DNA from: Bdellovibrionales bacterium
Lineage (GTDB): Bacteria > Bdellovibrionota > UBA1018
Assembly (NCBI GenBank): GCA_018968995.1
Contig: JAGWZD010000108.1
Span: 1 to 6,996 of the forward strand
Direction: 5' to 3'
Length of the DNA: 6,996 nucleotides
Under the pieces are notes generated by a model, which was not told the origin of the DNA, did no database searches, and was given only the letters and a program-made list of their open reading frames with translations. This document shows, one piece after another, positions 1-6,163 of the stretch (position 1 is the stretch's first letter; every line of letters begins with the position of its first letter). Position numbers and translations under genes: made by a program.

Positions 1-687
1 GCCCTTAATCAGCGCATACTTGAAAACCCGTGCTGAAAAACTGCGCTCCGTTTGTGCAGGATATCGCGCATGCCCCTGACGCCAGTTTTTCCGAAGATCG
101 CTATCTCGAATGACCAACACGCCACCTGCTAAGGCCGTTGCCGTTTTAATAGGACCAAAGCTAAACATGGAAATATCTGCACGAGGATCGCCAGTGTACC
201 CCAGACCAGAGAAGGCCTGAGCACAGTCCTCCCACAAGAAAAGCGAGTGTTTCTTTGTAAATTCAGCAACAGCACCTAGATCGATTCGAGTTCCAAAGAG
301 ATGGGCCACCAACACAGCCCGAGTCTTTGCGCTTCGTGCGCGCTCTAAGCTTTCAGCCTTGGGCGCTAGAGTTAATGGGTCGACATCGATGGGAACTGGA
401 ATTAGACCATGATGCTCCAAAAGCCGCCACATGTCAGGAATCGTGAGAGCGGACACCAGCACTTCACTACCGGCCTTTAAATTCAAAACTTTTAGGTAAA
501 GATCAAAGCCACTCCGAATCGACAAGCAGGCGGTGGCCTCGGAATCTAACCTATCCGCTGCAGGCGCCGAAAAAAGGCTCTCAATCTGACGGTTTAAATA
601 CGACCGAGGTTTTGCTCTACAGCAGAAAAGCACTCCAAAAAGTAAATCCGACCAGGAAATATCAAGCCTTTTCCGCGGATACATCAT
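1..687 (-). CDS. DegT/DnrJ/EryC1/StrS-family PLP-dependent aminotransferase, partial (3' end outside window)
   Basis: The frame is open from an ATG at 687 to the left edge, giving 229 residues without a stop. The fold-type I aminotransferase signature of the DegT family is visible: a WEDCAQAFSG segment (residues 152-161) whose Asp154 should contact the PLP ring nitrogen, then MFSFGPIKTATALAGG (174-189) in which Lys181 is the expected Schiff-base lysine. The segment VLVAHLFGTRIDL (126-138) fits the usual stretch before the Asp. Family members transaminate keto-sugars or related substrates using glutamate; the substrate here cannot be read from sequence. The usual SGT-type phosphate-binding motif near residue 60 reads SIRSGFDLYLK, so this is a divergent branch. 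The ATG overlaps the lipB stop as ATGA, and a second ATG follows at once (684), so either may be the start. GAGG about 10 nt upstream may act as ribosome binding site. It is the last visible gene of the lipoate operon; the family call is firm, the function open. Confidence 0.88.
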   Translation of the reverse strand, partial: MMYPRKRLDISWSDLLFGVLFCCRAKPRSYLNRQIESLFSAPAADRLDSEATACLSIRSGFDLYLKVLNLKAGSEVLVSALTIPDMWRLLEHHGLIPVPIDVDPLTLAPKAESLERARSAKTRAVLVAHLFGTRIDLGAVAEFTKKHSLFLWEDCAQAFSGLGYTGDPRADISMFSFGPIKTATALAGGVLVIRDSDLRKNWRQGHARYPAQTERSFSARVFKYALIKG

Positions 688-1400
688 CGGTCCATGGCCT
701 CAGAAAGTGTCAGCGACTGAATCTGCGCGAGGCCCGTATTACCGGCAAATCGCTGAGCGATCCGCTGCTCACACCAAGAACGCCACCGCTCACGAGGCCA
801 GCGTACTTCTCGAGAATCTAAAAGATTTCCAAGTGACGACATCACCTCAGGAGTAAATCCACAGGGTGAAATCAGTTGAAAGGGCCCTAAATCGTTCACC
901 ACATTCAGAGCAAGTCCATGCCAGACGACCCACCTACGGACAGCGATACCGATGGAGGCGATTTTTTTGTCTTCCACCCAAACACCCGTCGCGCTTTCAC
1001 GAGCCTCGGCACGGAGTCCCAGTTCCTGAATCCAATCGATAAAGACTTGCTCAAGCTTCCTGAGAAAGGAGGTGACATCTTTCTCGGGCCCAAAACCAGA
1101 CCCATCGAGCTTGACGATCGGATACACGACCAGCTGCCCAGGACCGTGATAGGTCAGATCTCCTCCCCGCTCGCTTTCACAAAATTCAATGGAAGCCGGC
1201 AGCGGTGCCGCAAGCGGAACAGAACGCTCACGCGGAGCGCCCACCCACTGAAGACCTCGCCCGCGAGTCACCACTGGCGAGTGCTCGAGGAATAAGATCG
1301 TGTCTGAAATCTCTCCACAAGCCCTGCGCTCGACGAGCTTCTTCTGAAGCTCGCTTGCAAGACCATAAGGGGTTAGCCCTGAGAGAGACCAGAACTGCAT
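684..1400 (-). CDS. lipB: LipB, lipoyl(octanoyl) transferase
   Basis: This 238-residue protein transfers octanoate from octanoyl-acyl carrier protein to the lipoyl-domain lysine of E2 and related proteins, the first step of endogenous lipoate synthesis in the cytoplasm. The family signature is clear: ERGGDLTYHGPGQLVVYP (residues 77-94), then KKIASIGIAVRRW (145-157) with Lys146 as the likely catalytic lysine, HGLALNV (161-167), and LISPCGF (176-182) with Cys180 as the acyl-accepting cysteine. Length is normal to slightly long for LipB. The ATG shares one base with the lpdA stop (TAATG) and no strong Shine-Dalgarno lies at the right distance, so it is probably translated by reinitiation after lpdA. 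Its stop overlaps the start of the aminotransferase. Its position beside lipA and E2 fits its role well. Confidence 0.97.
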   Translation of the reverse strand: MQFWSLSGLTPYGLASELQKKLVERRACGEISDTILFLEHSPVVTRGRGLQWVGAPRERSVPLAAPLPASIEFCESERGGDLTYHGPGQLVVYPIVKLDGSGFGPEKDVTSFLRKLEQVFIDWIQELGLRAEARESATGVWVEDKKIASIGIAVRRWVVWHGLALNVVNDLGPFQLISPCGFTPEVMSSLGNLLDSREVRWPRERWRSWCEQRIAQRFAGNTGLAQIQSLTLSEAMDR

Positions 1401-2866
1401 TAAACTCGGGCCTGTGGCTGTGGGGAAGCTCCGGATTTTTTCTGGAAGATATGAATCGCGTGTCCCAAAGTCGCCTCAGCCGCTTCCATCAGCGTTTCGG
1501 GCAATGTGGGATGCGGATGAACGGTGAGCGCCAGATCCTCCACATGAGCTCCCATCTCAAGAGCTAAGGCAGCCTCTGAAATCAAGTTCGAGGCTTCGGC
1601 TCCAACAATATGAACGCCTAGCAATCGACCTGTCTTGGCATCCCCCACCATTTTCACAAAGCCTTCCGGTTCACCCACCGAAAGCGCTCTGCCATTGGCT
1701 CCAAATGGAAAAATGCCCACTTGAACTTGAATGCCCTTTTGCTTGGCCTCCGCTTCGGTCAGCCCCACCGCCGCAATCTCAGGATCCGTAAAGATCACCG
1801 CCGGCATGGCCACAACATCGTAAGCCACTTTCTTTCCAGCAATCGCATCAGCGGCAACGATTCCTTCTTTAGATCCTTTGTGCGCTAGCAAGGGTTGTCC
1901 GGCGATATCGCCAATGGCATAGACCCCCGGAACATTGGTTTTTCGCTGGGCATCGACCAGCACGAATCCTTTGGAATCGGTCTTCACTCCAGCTTTTTCA
2001 AGTCCGAGATTCTCAGAGTTCGGTGTTCGACCGATAGTGACCAAGACTTTCTCAAATTTCTCGGTAATCGATTTGCCTCCAGAGCGCGGCTCAAAGGTCA
2101 CTTCCACACCTTTGGCTCCAAGATCCTTCATGCTTTTCACGCCGTGGCCTAAAAAAACTTTTACACCGCGTTTTTCAAGCTTCTTCTGAACCACTTTAGC
2201 AAGATCTGGATCCACTCCCCCAAGAAGTCCTGGCCCACCCTCCACAACCGTGACTTGGGTGCCCACTTTAGAAAAGAAAGTGCCCAGCTCAAGACCAATG
2301 TAGCCACCGCCAATACAAAGAAGACTTTGAGGCACGGTGGTTTGATCGAGCGCTCCGGTGGAATCGAGAACTTTCTTCTGATCCACGGTAAAACCAGGAA
2401 GTGCTGTGGGACGAGAACCTGTTGCAATCACGCAGGCGTTAAACTGAATGGTCTCCACACCCTTGCTGGTTTTAACCTCAAGTGTTTTCGGGCCAGTGAA
2501 GTTCGCTTCACCCGAGATGACTGTACAACCGTTTGCTTTCAGCAGCTGGCCCACGCCCCCGGTCAGCTTCGAAACCACACCGTCTTTCCAGGTCTTGAGC
2601 CTCGACATGTTCACGTTCAGACCTTTAAGCGGCTTACCGTTTTGTTCGATACCCAGCTCGTCGGCGTGATGAGAGACCTTATCGAAAATGCTCCCCGCGT
2701 AAATGAGCGCCTTTGAAGGAATACAACCGCGGTTCAGGCAAACCCCTCCCACTTCGGCTTTGTCGATCACGGTGACTTTTCGGCCATTCTGAGCAAGGCG
2801 AATGGCGCAAACGTATCCCGCGGGCCCTGCACCTAGAACAACAACATCATGAGAAGTGGTAGCCAT
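1400..2866 (-). CDS. lpdA: Dihydrolipoyl dehydrogenase (E3 of 2-oxoacid dehydrogenase complexes)
   Basis: This 488-residue flavoprotein reoxidises dihydrolipoyl-E2 with NAD+. The N-terminal FAD-binding motif is VLGAGPAGY (residues 10-18). The redox-active disulfide is in GGVCLNRGCIPSKA, Cys43 and Cys48. The NAD-binding fold shows CIGGGYIGLELG (184-195), and the second flavin contact is VYAIGDIAGQPLLAHKG (315-331) with Asp320. The C-terminal dimerisation domain ends with HPHPTLPE (450-457); His452 and Glu457 are the expected acid-base pair. All catalytic elements are intact and length is typical, with a short SPQPQ-containing tail. There is no N-terminal lipoyl domain, unlike some bacterial E3 proteins. 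The ATG at 2866 has AGAAGGA seven bases upstream, lying within the end of the E2 gene. The lipB start overlaps its stop. The protein may also serve 2-oxoglutarate dehydrogenase or the glycine cleavage system if no other E3 exists in the genome. Confidence 0.97.
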   Translation of the reverse strand: MATTSHDVVVLGAGPAGYVCAIRLAQNGRKVTVIDKAEVGGVCLNRGCIPSKALIYAGSIFDKVSHHADELGIEQNGKPLKGLNVNMSRLKTWKDGVVSKLTGGVGQLLKANGCTVISGEANFTGPKTLEVKTSKGVETIQFNACVIATGSRPTALPGFTVDQKKVLDSTGALDQTTVPQSLLCIGGGYIGLELGTFFSKVGTQVTVVEGGPGLLGGVDPDLAKVVQKKLEKRGVKVFLGHGVKSMKDLGAKGVEVTFEPRSGGKSITEKFEKVLVTIGRTPNSENLGLEKAGVKTDSKGFVLVDAQRKTNVPGVYAIGDIAGQPLLAHKGSKEGIVAADAIAGKKVAYDVVAMPAVIFTDPEIAAVGLTEAEAKQKGIQVQVGIFPFGANGRALSVGEPEGFVKMVGDAKTGRLLGVHIVGAEASNLISEAALALEMGAHVEDLALTVHPHPTLPETLMEAAEATLGHAIHIFQKKSGASPQPQARV

Positions 2867-2870
2867 TTTC

Positions 2871-4160
2871 TTATCCTTCTAAAATCAAGAGACTGGGATT
2901 CTCGATATACTGAATGAACGTCTTCATGAACTCCGCCGCGACCGCGCCATCCACAATTCGATGATCCAAAGAAATCGAGAAGTAAGTCCAATCACGGATC
3001 ACAATCTCCTCTTTACCGCCTGCGGTTTTCACCACGGGCTTACGAAAGATTTTGTTAAATCCAAGAATCGCTACTTCTGGAAAGTTAATAATTGGAGTCG
3101 CAAAAAGCCCCCCAATCGACCCTGCATTGGTGAGCGTGATCGTGCTTCCAGAGAAATCCTCGGAAGTAAGTTTCTTGGCTCTCGCGCGATCCACGATATC
3201 CTGAATTTCCTTTGCCAGCTGAAGGACGGACTTATTTGCCACGTCTTTCACGCAAGGTGCAGTCAGACCTTCCTCGGTCTGAATGGAAAGGCCGATATTG
3301 TAGTAGTGCTTGAGAACGATTTCGTTTGTTGACTCATCCAAATGAGAATTAAGAATAGGATACTTTCTTAAAGCAGCAACCATGGCCTTCATCACAAACG
3401 GCAGGTAGGTGACTTTAATTCCGTACTGAGCCCCAAGCTCTTTTGCTGAGGCTCGTAGCTCCACCAGCGCCGTCGCATCCGCTTCCTCAACATAAGTAAA
3501 GTGAGCAGCATTATCTTTGGACTGCCTCATTTTTTCAGAAATCTTTTTGCGTAAGCCCTTAAAGCCCACTCGCTCTTCCGTCTGGGCTCCAGCCACGGTT
3601 GCTCGAACCGGAAGCGAGCGTAATGCGATCTGCGGGGCTGCAGCAGCCACTGCTCCTGTGCCACCTCTTAAGAACTGATCGAGATCCTCGCGCATCACGC
3701 GACCATGAGGCCCCGAGCCAGAAACAGAACCTAAGTTCACGCCCATCTCACGCGCCATACGACGAGTGGAGGGGGCAGCTAAAACGCGCGACTCGGGCGA
3801 AAGGTTACCTGAGCTCACCATTGCTGCTGCCGGAGCCGGCGCGCTTGGAGCCTTAGGAGCTACAGCCGCTGAAGGAGCTGCTGCTGGAGCGGGGGCAGAA
3901 GCGCTGGCCGCTGCGCCAGCTTTTTTACCTTCGCCCTCAAAAGTCACGAGCACTTGGCCGACATGGACCGTCTCGCCTTCTTTTGCGCGAATATCCTTAC
4001 AAACGCCGTGAAACGGAGAAGGAATCTCGATTGTGGCCTTATCGGTCATGATCTCGCAGAGAATTTGATCGTCCTTGACGAGATCGCCTGGCTTCACCTT
4101 CCACTTCACGAGTTCACCTTCGTGGACGCCTTCACCTAATTCAGGAAGTTTGAATTCCAT
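2871..4160 (-). CDS. 2-oxoacid dehydrogenase dihydrolipoyl acyltransferase (E2), single lipoyl domain
   Basis: This 429-residue protein forms the core of a pyruvate or branched-chain 2-oxoacid dehydrogenase complex, passing the acyl group from E1 to CoA. It has three modules. The lipoyl domain (about 2-77) begins FKLPELGEGVHEGELV and carries the lipoylation lysine in MTDKATIE (Lys41). An Ala/Pro-rich flexible linker (about 80-118) follows. The peripheral subunit-binding domain (about 121-165) includes LAAPSTRRMAREMGVNL and GPHGRVMREDLDQFL. The catalytic domain (about 197-429) ends with ISLDHRIVDGA, giving catalytic His400 and Asp404. The KLPELGEG opening and the INFPEVAILGFNKI segment are seen in both PDH and branched-chain E2 proteins, so I do not assign pdhC or bkdB. 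An AAAAGGAGA ribosome binding site lies five bases before the ATG, making the start firm. It sits between lipA and lpdA; E1 subunits are not in the window. Confidence 0.95.
   Translation of the reverse strand: MEFKLPELGEGVHEGELVKWKVKPGDLVKDDQILCEIMTDKATIEIPSPFHGVCKDIRAKEGETVHVGQVLVTFEGEGKKAGAAASASAPAPAAAPSAAVAPKAPSAPAPAAAMVSSGNLSPESRVLAAPSTRRMAREMGVNLGSVSGSGPHGRVMREDLDQFLRGGTGAVAAAAPQIALRSLPVRATVAGAQTEERVGFKGLRKKISEKMRQSKDNAAHFTYVEEADATALVELRASAKELGAQYGIKVTYLPFVMKAMVAALRKYPILNSHLDESTNEIVLKHYYNIGLSIQTEEGLTAPCVKDVANKSVLQLAKEIQDIVDRARAKKLTSEDFSGSTITLTNAGSIGGLFATPIINFPEVAILGFNKIFRKPVVKTAGGKEEIVIRDWTYFSISLDHRIVDGAVAAEFMKTFIQYIENPSLLILEG
2874..2880 (-). promoter_or_regulatory. Ribosome binding site of lpdA
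   Basis: AGAAGGA sits in the last codons of the E2 gene, seven bases before the lpdA ATG at 2866. It fixes the lpdA start. Confidence 0.75.
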
Positions 4161-4165
4161 GTCTG

Positions 4166-4174
4166 TCTCCTTTT
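4166..4174 (-). promoter_or_regulatory. Ribosome binding site of the E2 gene
   Basis: AAAAGGAGA lies five bases before the ATG at 4160, within the 19-base lipA-E2 gap. It is the strongest Shine-Dalgarno in the operon, which fits a need for more E2 than LipA. Confidence 0.8.
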
Positions 4175-4179
4175 AGCTT

Positions 4180-5229
4180 TCAGCTTTTTCGATGACTGCT
4201 AATTCTGCGGTCTTGCTCGACCACGCCCTTCATAAAAAATTCAGCTGCCTTGTAGCTCGACCGAACCATAGGTCCGGCAGCAACATACAAAAACCCTTTT
4301 TCTCGCGCTAATTCCCCCAGCCCATCAAACTCCTCGGGAGAATAATACTTCTCAACTGGCAGATGTTGGAGCGATGGACGCAGGTACTGCCCCAATGTGA
4401 GCACATCGACTTGGTAATCAATTAAGTCCCCGTAGGACTCCTCGATTTCCTTCAGTGTCTCACCGAGCCCGAGCATGATGGCACTTTTGGTGTACATCTT
4501 CGATCGACCACTCTCGTCAGACCACTGCTTCGCGAAACGCAACGTCGCAAGCGATTGCTCATAGCCAGCGCGTGGATCACGCACTCGGTACTGAAGCCTT
4601 CGGACGGTCTCAATATTGTGCGCATACACATCAAGACCTGAATCAACGATGGTTTTAACGGCCTTCACATCGCCTCTAAAATCAGGAACCAGCGCTTCCA
4701 CGATCACATGGGGATCTCGCTTTTTAATTTCGCGCACGGTTGCCGCAAAATGCCCTGCCCCACCATCAGAAAGATCATCTCGATCCACCGAGGTGAGCAC
4801 CACATAGTGGAGCTTGAGCGCGGAGATACTCTCAGCAATCATCGCAGGCTCATTCGGGTCGAGAGGAGGCGGTACGCGAGCAGTCTTGATCGCGCAAAAC
4901 CGACAAGCGCGGGTACAGGTATCTCCACCAAGCATGAACGTTGCCGTTCCTGTCGCCCAGCATTCAGAAACATTGGGGCAATGAGCTTCCTCGCAAACCG
5001 TGTGGAGGTTTCGCTCACGAAGCATGCTTTTGATCTGCGCGTAGCTTTCGCCAGCCGGTGGACGAATCTTGAGCCACTCGGGTTTCCGAGACTGAAGGAT
5101 CTTGGCTGCCTGCGAGGGCGGCAAAGGTCGAGCAAGCGCTTCGGAAGCTCCTCGAGACGAAGTCTCGCCCGGTGCTTCAAGATTCAAAGACGCCTCTGGA
5201 ATGACTGGCAATTCCTTCAAAAAACTCAT
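4180..5229 (-). CDS. lipA: LipA, lipoyl synthase (radical SAM)
   Basis: LipA inserts two sulfur atoms into the octanoyl group bound to the E2 lysine, using a radical-SAM [4Fe-4S] cluster and a sacrificial auxiliary cluster. With the start at ATG 5229 the protein has 349 residues. The auxiliary cluster motif is VCEEAHCPNVSEC (Cys79, Cys84, Cys90; CX4CX5C). The radical-SAM motif is TCTRACRFC (Cys105, Cys109, Cys112; CX3CX2C). GPMVRSSYKA near the C-terminus supplies the RSSY motif (323-326) whose serine ligates the auxiliary cluster. Other family landmarks are VLTSVDRDDLSDGG (144-157) and TLGQYLRPS (278-286). The region before residue 48 is a low-conservation extension, making it somewhat longer than typical LipA. 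A TTG 66 bases upstream keeps the frame open, but it lies inside a terminator and upstream of a good promoter, so I reject it. No Shine-Dalgarno precedes ATG 5229, consistent with a very short leader. It is the first gene of the operon. Confidence 0.97.
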   Translation of the reverse strand: MSFLKELPVIPEASLNLEAPGETSSRGASEALARPLPPSQAAKILQSRKPEWLKIRPPAGESYAQIKSMLRERNLHTVCEEAHCPNVSECWATGTATFMLGGDTCTRACRFCAIKTARVPPPLDPNEPAMIAESISALKLHYVVLTSVDRDDLSDGGAGHFAATVREIKKRDPHVIVEALVPDFRGDVKAVKTIVDSGLDVYAHNIETVRRLQYRVRDPRAGYEQSLATLRFAKQWSDESGRSKMYTKSAIMLGLGETLKEIEESYGDLIDYQVDVLTLGQYLRPSLQHLPVEKYYSPEEFDGLGELAREKGFLYVAAGPMVRSSYKAAEFFMKGVVEQDRRISSHRKS

Positions 5230-5242
5230 GTAGATGGGCTGA

Positions 5243-5271
5243 GTTATAGTGCGCTCGCCCACCCCCGGCAA
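5243..5271 (-). promoter_or_regulatory. Sigma70-like promoter of the lipA operon
   Basis: A -35 box TTGCCG (5271-5266, 4 of 6 consensus bases) is separated by exactly 17 bases from a -10 box TATAAC (5248-5243, 5 of 6). Transcription should begin about 5235-5237, only six to eight bases before the lipA ATG at 5229. The -35 lies three bases after the T-run of the upstream terminator. This placement supports ATG 5229 as the lipA start. Confidence 0.6.
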
Positions 5272-5274
5272 ATG

Positions 5275-5313
5275 AAAAGGGGGGCCCGGAACCAATCATT
5301 GGTCCGAGCCCCC
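5275..5313 (-). terminator. Rho-independent terminator after the exported-protein gene
   Basis: The minus strand folds into a GC-rich stem: bases 5299-5313 pair with 5280-5295, giving 15 base pairs including one G-U wobble, one bulged base (5291) and a 3-base loop (5296-5298). It is followed by CC and TTTT (5278-5275). The T-run is short, but the stem is very stable. There is no T-run on the other side, so it acts in the minus direction, ending the 5416-5964 transcript before the lipA promoter. Confidence 0.8.
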
Positions 5314-5338
5314 AGGGGGAGAGAGGGAGAGAGAGTCA

Positions 5339-5364
5339 CGAGAGCGGAGGGGGATCCTCTCTCG
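5339..5364. repeat. Imperfect hairpin in the 3' untranslated region of the exported-protein gene
   Basis: CGAGAG (5339-5344) pairs with CTCTCG (5359-5364), then after one mismatch GGA (5346-5348) pairs with TCC (5355-5357), leaving a 6-base loop. No T-run follows in the minus direction, so it is not a terminator by itself. A purine-only tract (5314-5335 on the plus strand, rich in GA repeats) lies between it and the true terminator. Confidence 0.4.
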
Positions 5365-5415
5365 CGATGCACCGGGCGGACTGACCGACCGGAACCTTTA
5401 TAAAAACCACCACTC

Positions 5416-5964
5416 TCAGCGGGCACTGCTGGCCGAAAGAGCGGCCATCGCGGGTCCTACTGGCTGGAACACCCGGCTCCCGGCACTCAGCATCTGAGCG
5501 GAGGCCGCCCAGGGGGAGGTTGGAGTGTTCCATAAAGACATGAATGCAGCCTGAGGATGAAATCCATCAGGATAGGCATTCCAATTCCAAACAAACGAAT
5601 CAGGACTCACCCACGGAGCGGGCGAAAGACTAAAATTCTGCGGTAAAAATCCGGGTTGAACGCGGTCTAGCCAAGATGGTGTTGGTGGCGGATTAGATCC
5701 CCCACTGGCTGCTAGCAGGTTTGGAAACTGAAGCACGGGTTGTGTGGATACCAGCCCATAGCCTGCTCGCGTGGTGCCAAACTCCACTCCGAGTCCGGGA
5801 ATTTGATTCGATAGCCCTAAGGCCTCGACTGCCGAACTGGAAGGAAGCTGGCAATTTACGCAAATCGGGCCCATATCTGCGGAGGCGGTGAGCCCGACCA
5901 GAAGTCCAAGGCCCACTCCCCACTCTTTCCACTGCTGCTGAAAACTCCACGTACCGCGTTTCAC
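5416..5964 (-). CDS. Probable exported protein of unknown function (182 aa)
   Basis: I do not recognise this protein. The N-terminus looks like a Sec signal peptide: a basic start (MKRG), then a hydrophobic stretch WGVGLGLLVGLTASA (residues 15-29), with likely cleavage after the AxA-type ASA before Asp30. There is no lipobox. The mature part has a CVNC pair (Cys35, Cys38) close to its N-terminus and no other cysteines. The C-terminal half is rich in Pro, Trp, Ser and Ala (for example PPPTPSWL, APWVSP and WNWNAYPDG), suggesting an extended or repeat-poor secreted protein rather than an enzyme. The start is a GTG with AAGG about seven bases upstream; no better in-frame start was found. Support for a real gene comes from the signal peptide, a plausible promoter at 6022-6050 and a strong terminator after the gene. 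It is transcribed away from the Tad-like gene. A 106-codon frame over its 5' end is an alternative but looks like a shadow. Confidence 0.6.
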   Translation of the reverse strand: MKRGTWSFQQQWKEWGVGLGLLVGLTASADMGPICVNCQLPSSSAVEALGLSNQIPGLGVEFGTTRAGYGLVSTQPVLQFPNLLAASGGSNPPPTPSWLDRVQPGFLPQNFSLSPAPWVSPDSFVWNWNAYPDGFHPQAAFMSLWNTPTSPWAASAQMLSAGSRVFQPVGPAMAALSASSAR

Positions 5965-5968
5965 GTGG
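5947..5968. repeat. Inverted repeat over the start codon of the exported-protein gene
   Basis: CCACGT (5947-5952) and ACGTGG (5963-5968) form a perfect 6-bp inverted repeat with a 10-base spacer. In the minus-strand transcript one arm includes the first two bases of the GTG start codon (5964-5962). It could be an operator half-site pair or a small hairpin over the start; a six-base match can also arise by chance. Confidence 0.35.
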
Positions 5969-6021
5969 GGCCCTTAGTGCAGGCCGAATGCCAACATGCG
6001 TCATTACGGACACAAAACTTA

Positions 6022-6050
6022 AATATATGAAACTATTGATTTTTTGTGAT
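6022..6050 (-). promoter_or_regulatory. Candidate promoter of the exported-protein gene
   Basis: On the minus strand ATCACA (6050-6045, 4 of 6 for -35) is 17 bases from TATATT (6027-6022, 5 of 6 for -10), within the AT-rich core of the divergent intergenic region. The predicted start near 6015 gives a leader of about 50 bases before the GTG at 5964. I could not find a convincing promoter for the plus-strand Tad-like gene in the same region. Confidence 0.4.
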
Positions 6051-6150
6051 CTAACTGTCTGGGGCAGGACGCATCCCTCAACCCCATCAGTGTCTAGACT
6101 TTCAACATATGGACAGCGCGTCGCCGCACTGGAAAAATAGGAGGGTTAGC

Positions 6151-6157
6151 AAAGGGG
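6151..6157 (+). promoter_or_regulatory. Probable ribosome binding site deciding the TTG start of the Tad-like gene
   Basis: AAAGGGG is six bases before TTG 6164. A better-looking AGGAGG at 6139-6144 is too far from the TTG and has no usable in-frame start at the right distance, so the start assignment rests mainly on this weaker site. Confidence 0.45.
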
Positions 6158-6163
6158 TCTCCA

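Noticed and set aside
918..1567. Two plus-strand frames (125 and 120 codons) across lipB and the lpdA end
   Set aside because: They run antisense to conserved LipB and E3 sequence and show no domain or ribosome binding site.
2255..2716. A 153-codon plus-strand frame antisense to lpdA
   Set aside because: The opposite strand encodes an intact E3 with all catalytic motifs; no independent support for the antisense frame.
5230..5295. TTG-initiated 22-residue N-terminal extension of LipA
   Set aside because: The TTG lies inside the terminator stem and upstream of the lipA promoter; the added residues have no LipA character.
4708..5403. A 231-codon plus-strand frame antisense to lipA
   Set aside because: It lies almost wholly over the conserved lipA coding sequence, has no recognisable domain, and its composition is that of a reverse-strand shadow.
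5693..6013. A 106-codon minus-strand frame overlapping the exported-protein start
   Set aside because: Arg-rich, no signal peptide or motif, and it stops inside the longer frame that has the signal peptide and the downstream terminator.
6014..6163. Search for a plus-strand promoter of the Tad-like gene
   Set aside because: TTGATT (6036) and TTGTGA (6044) could be -35 boxes, but no acceptable -10 lies 16-18 bases downstream of either.
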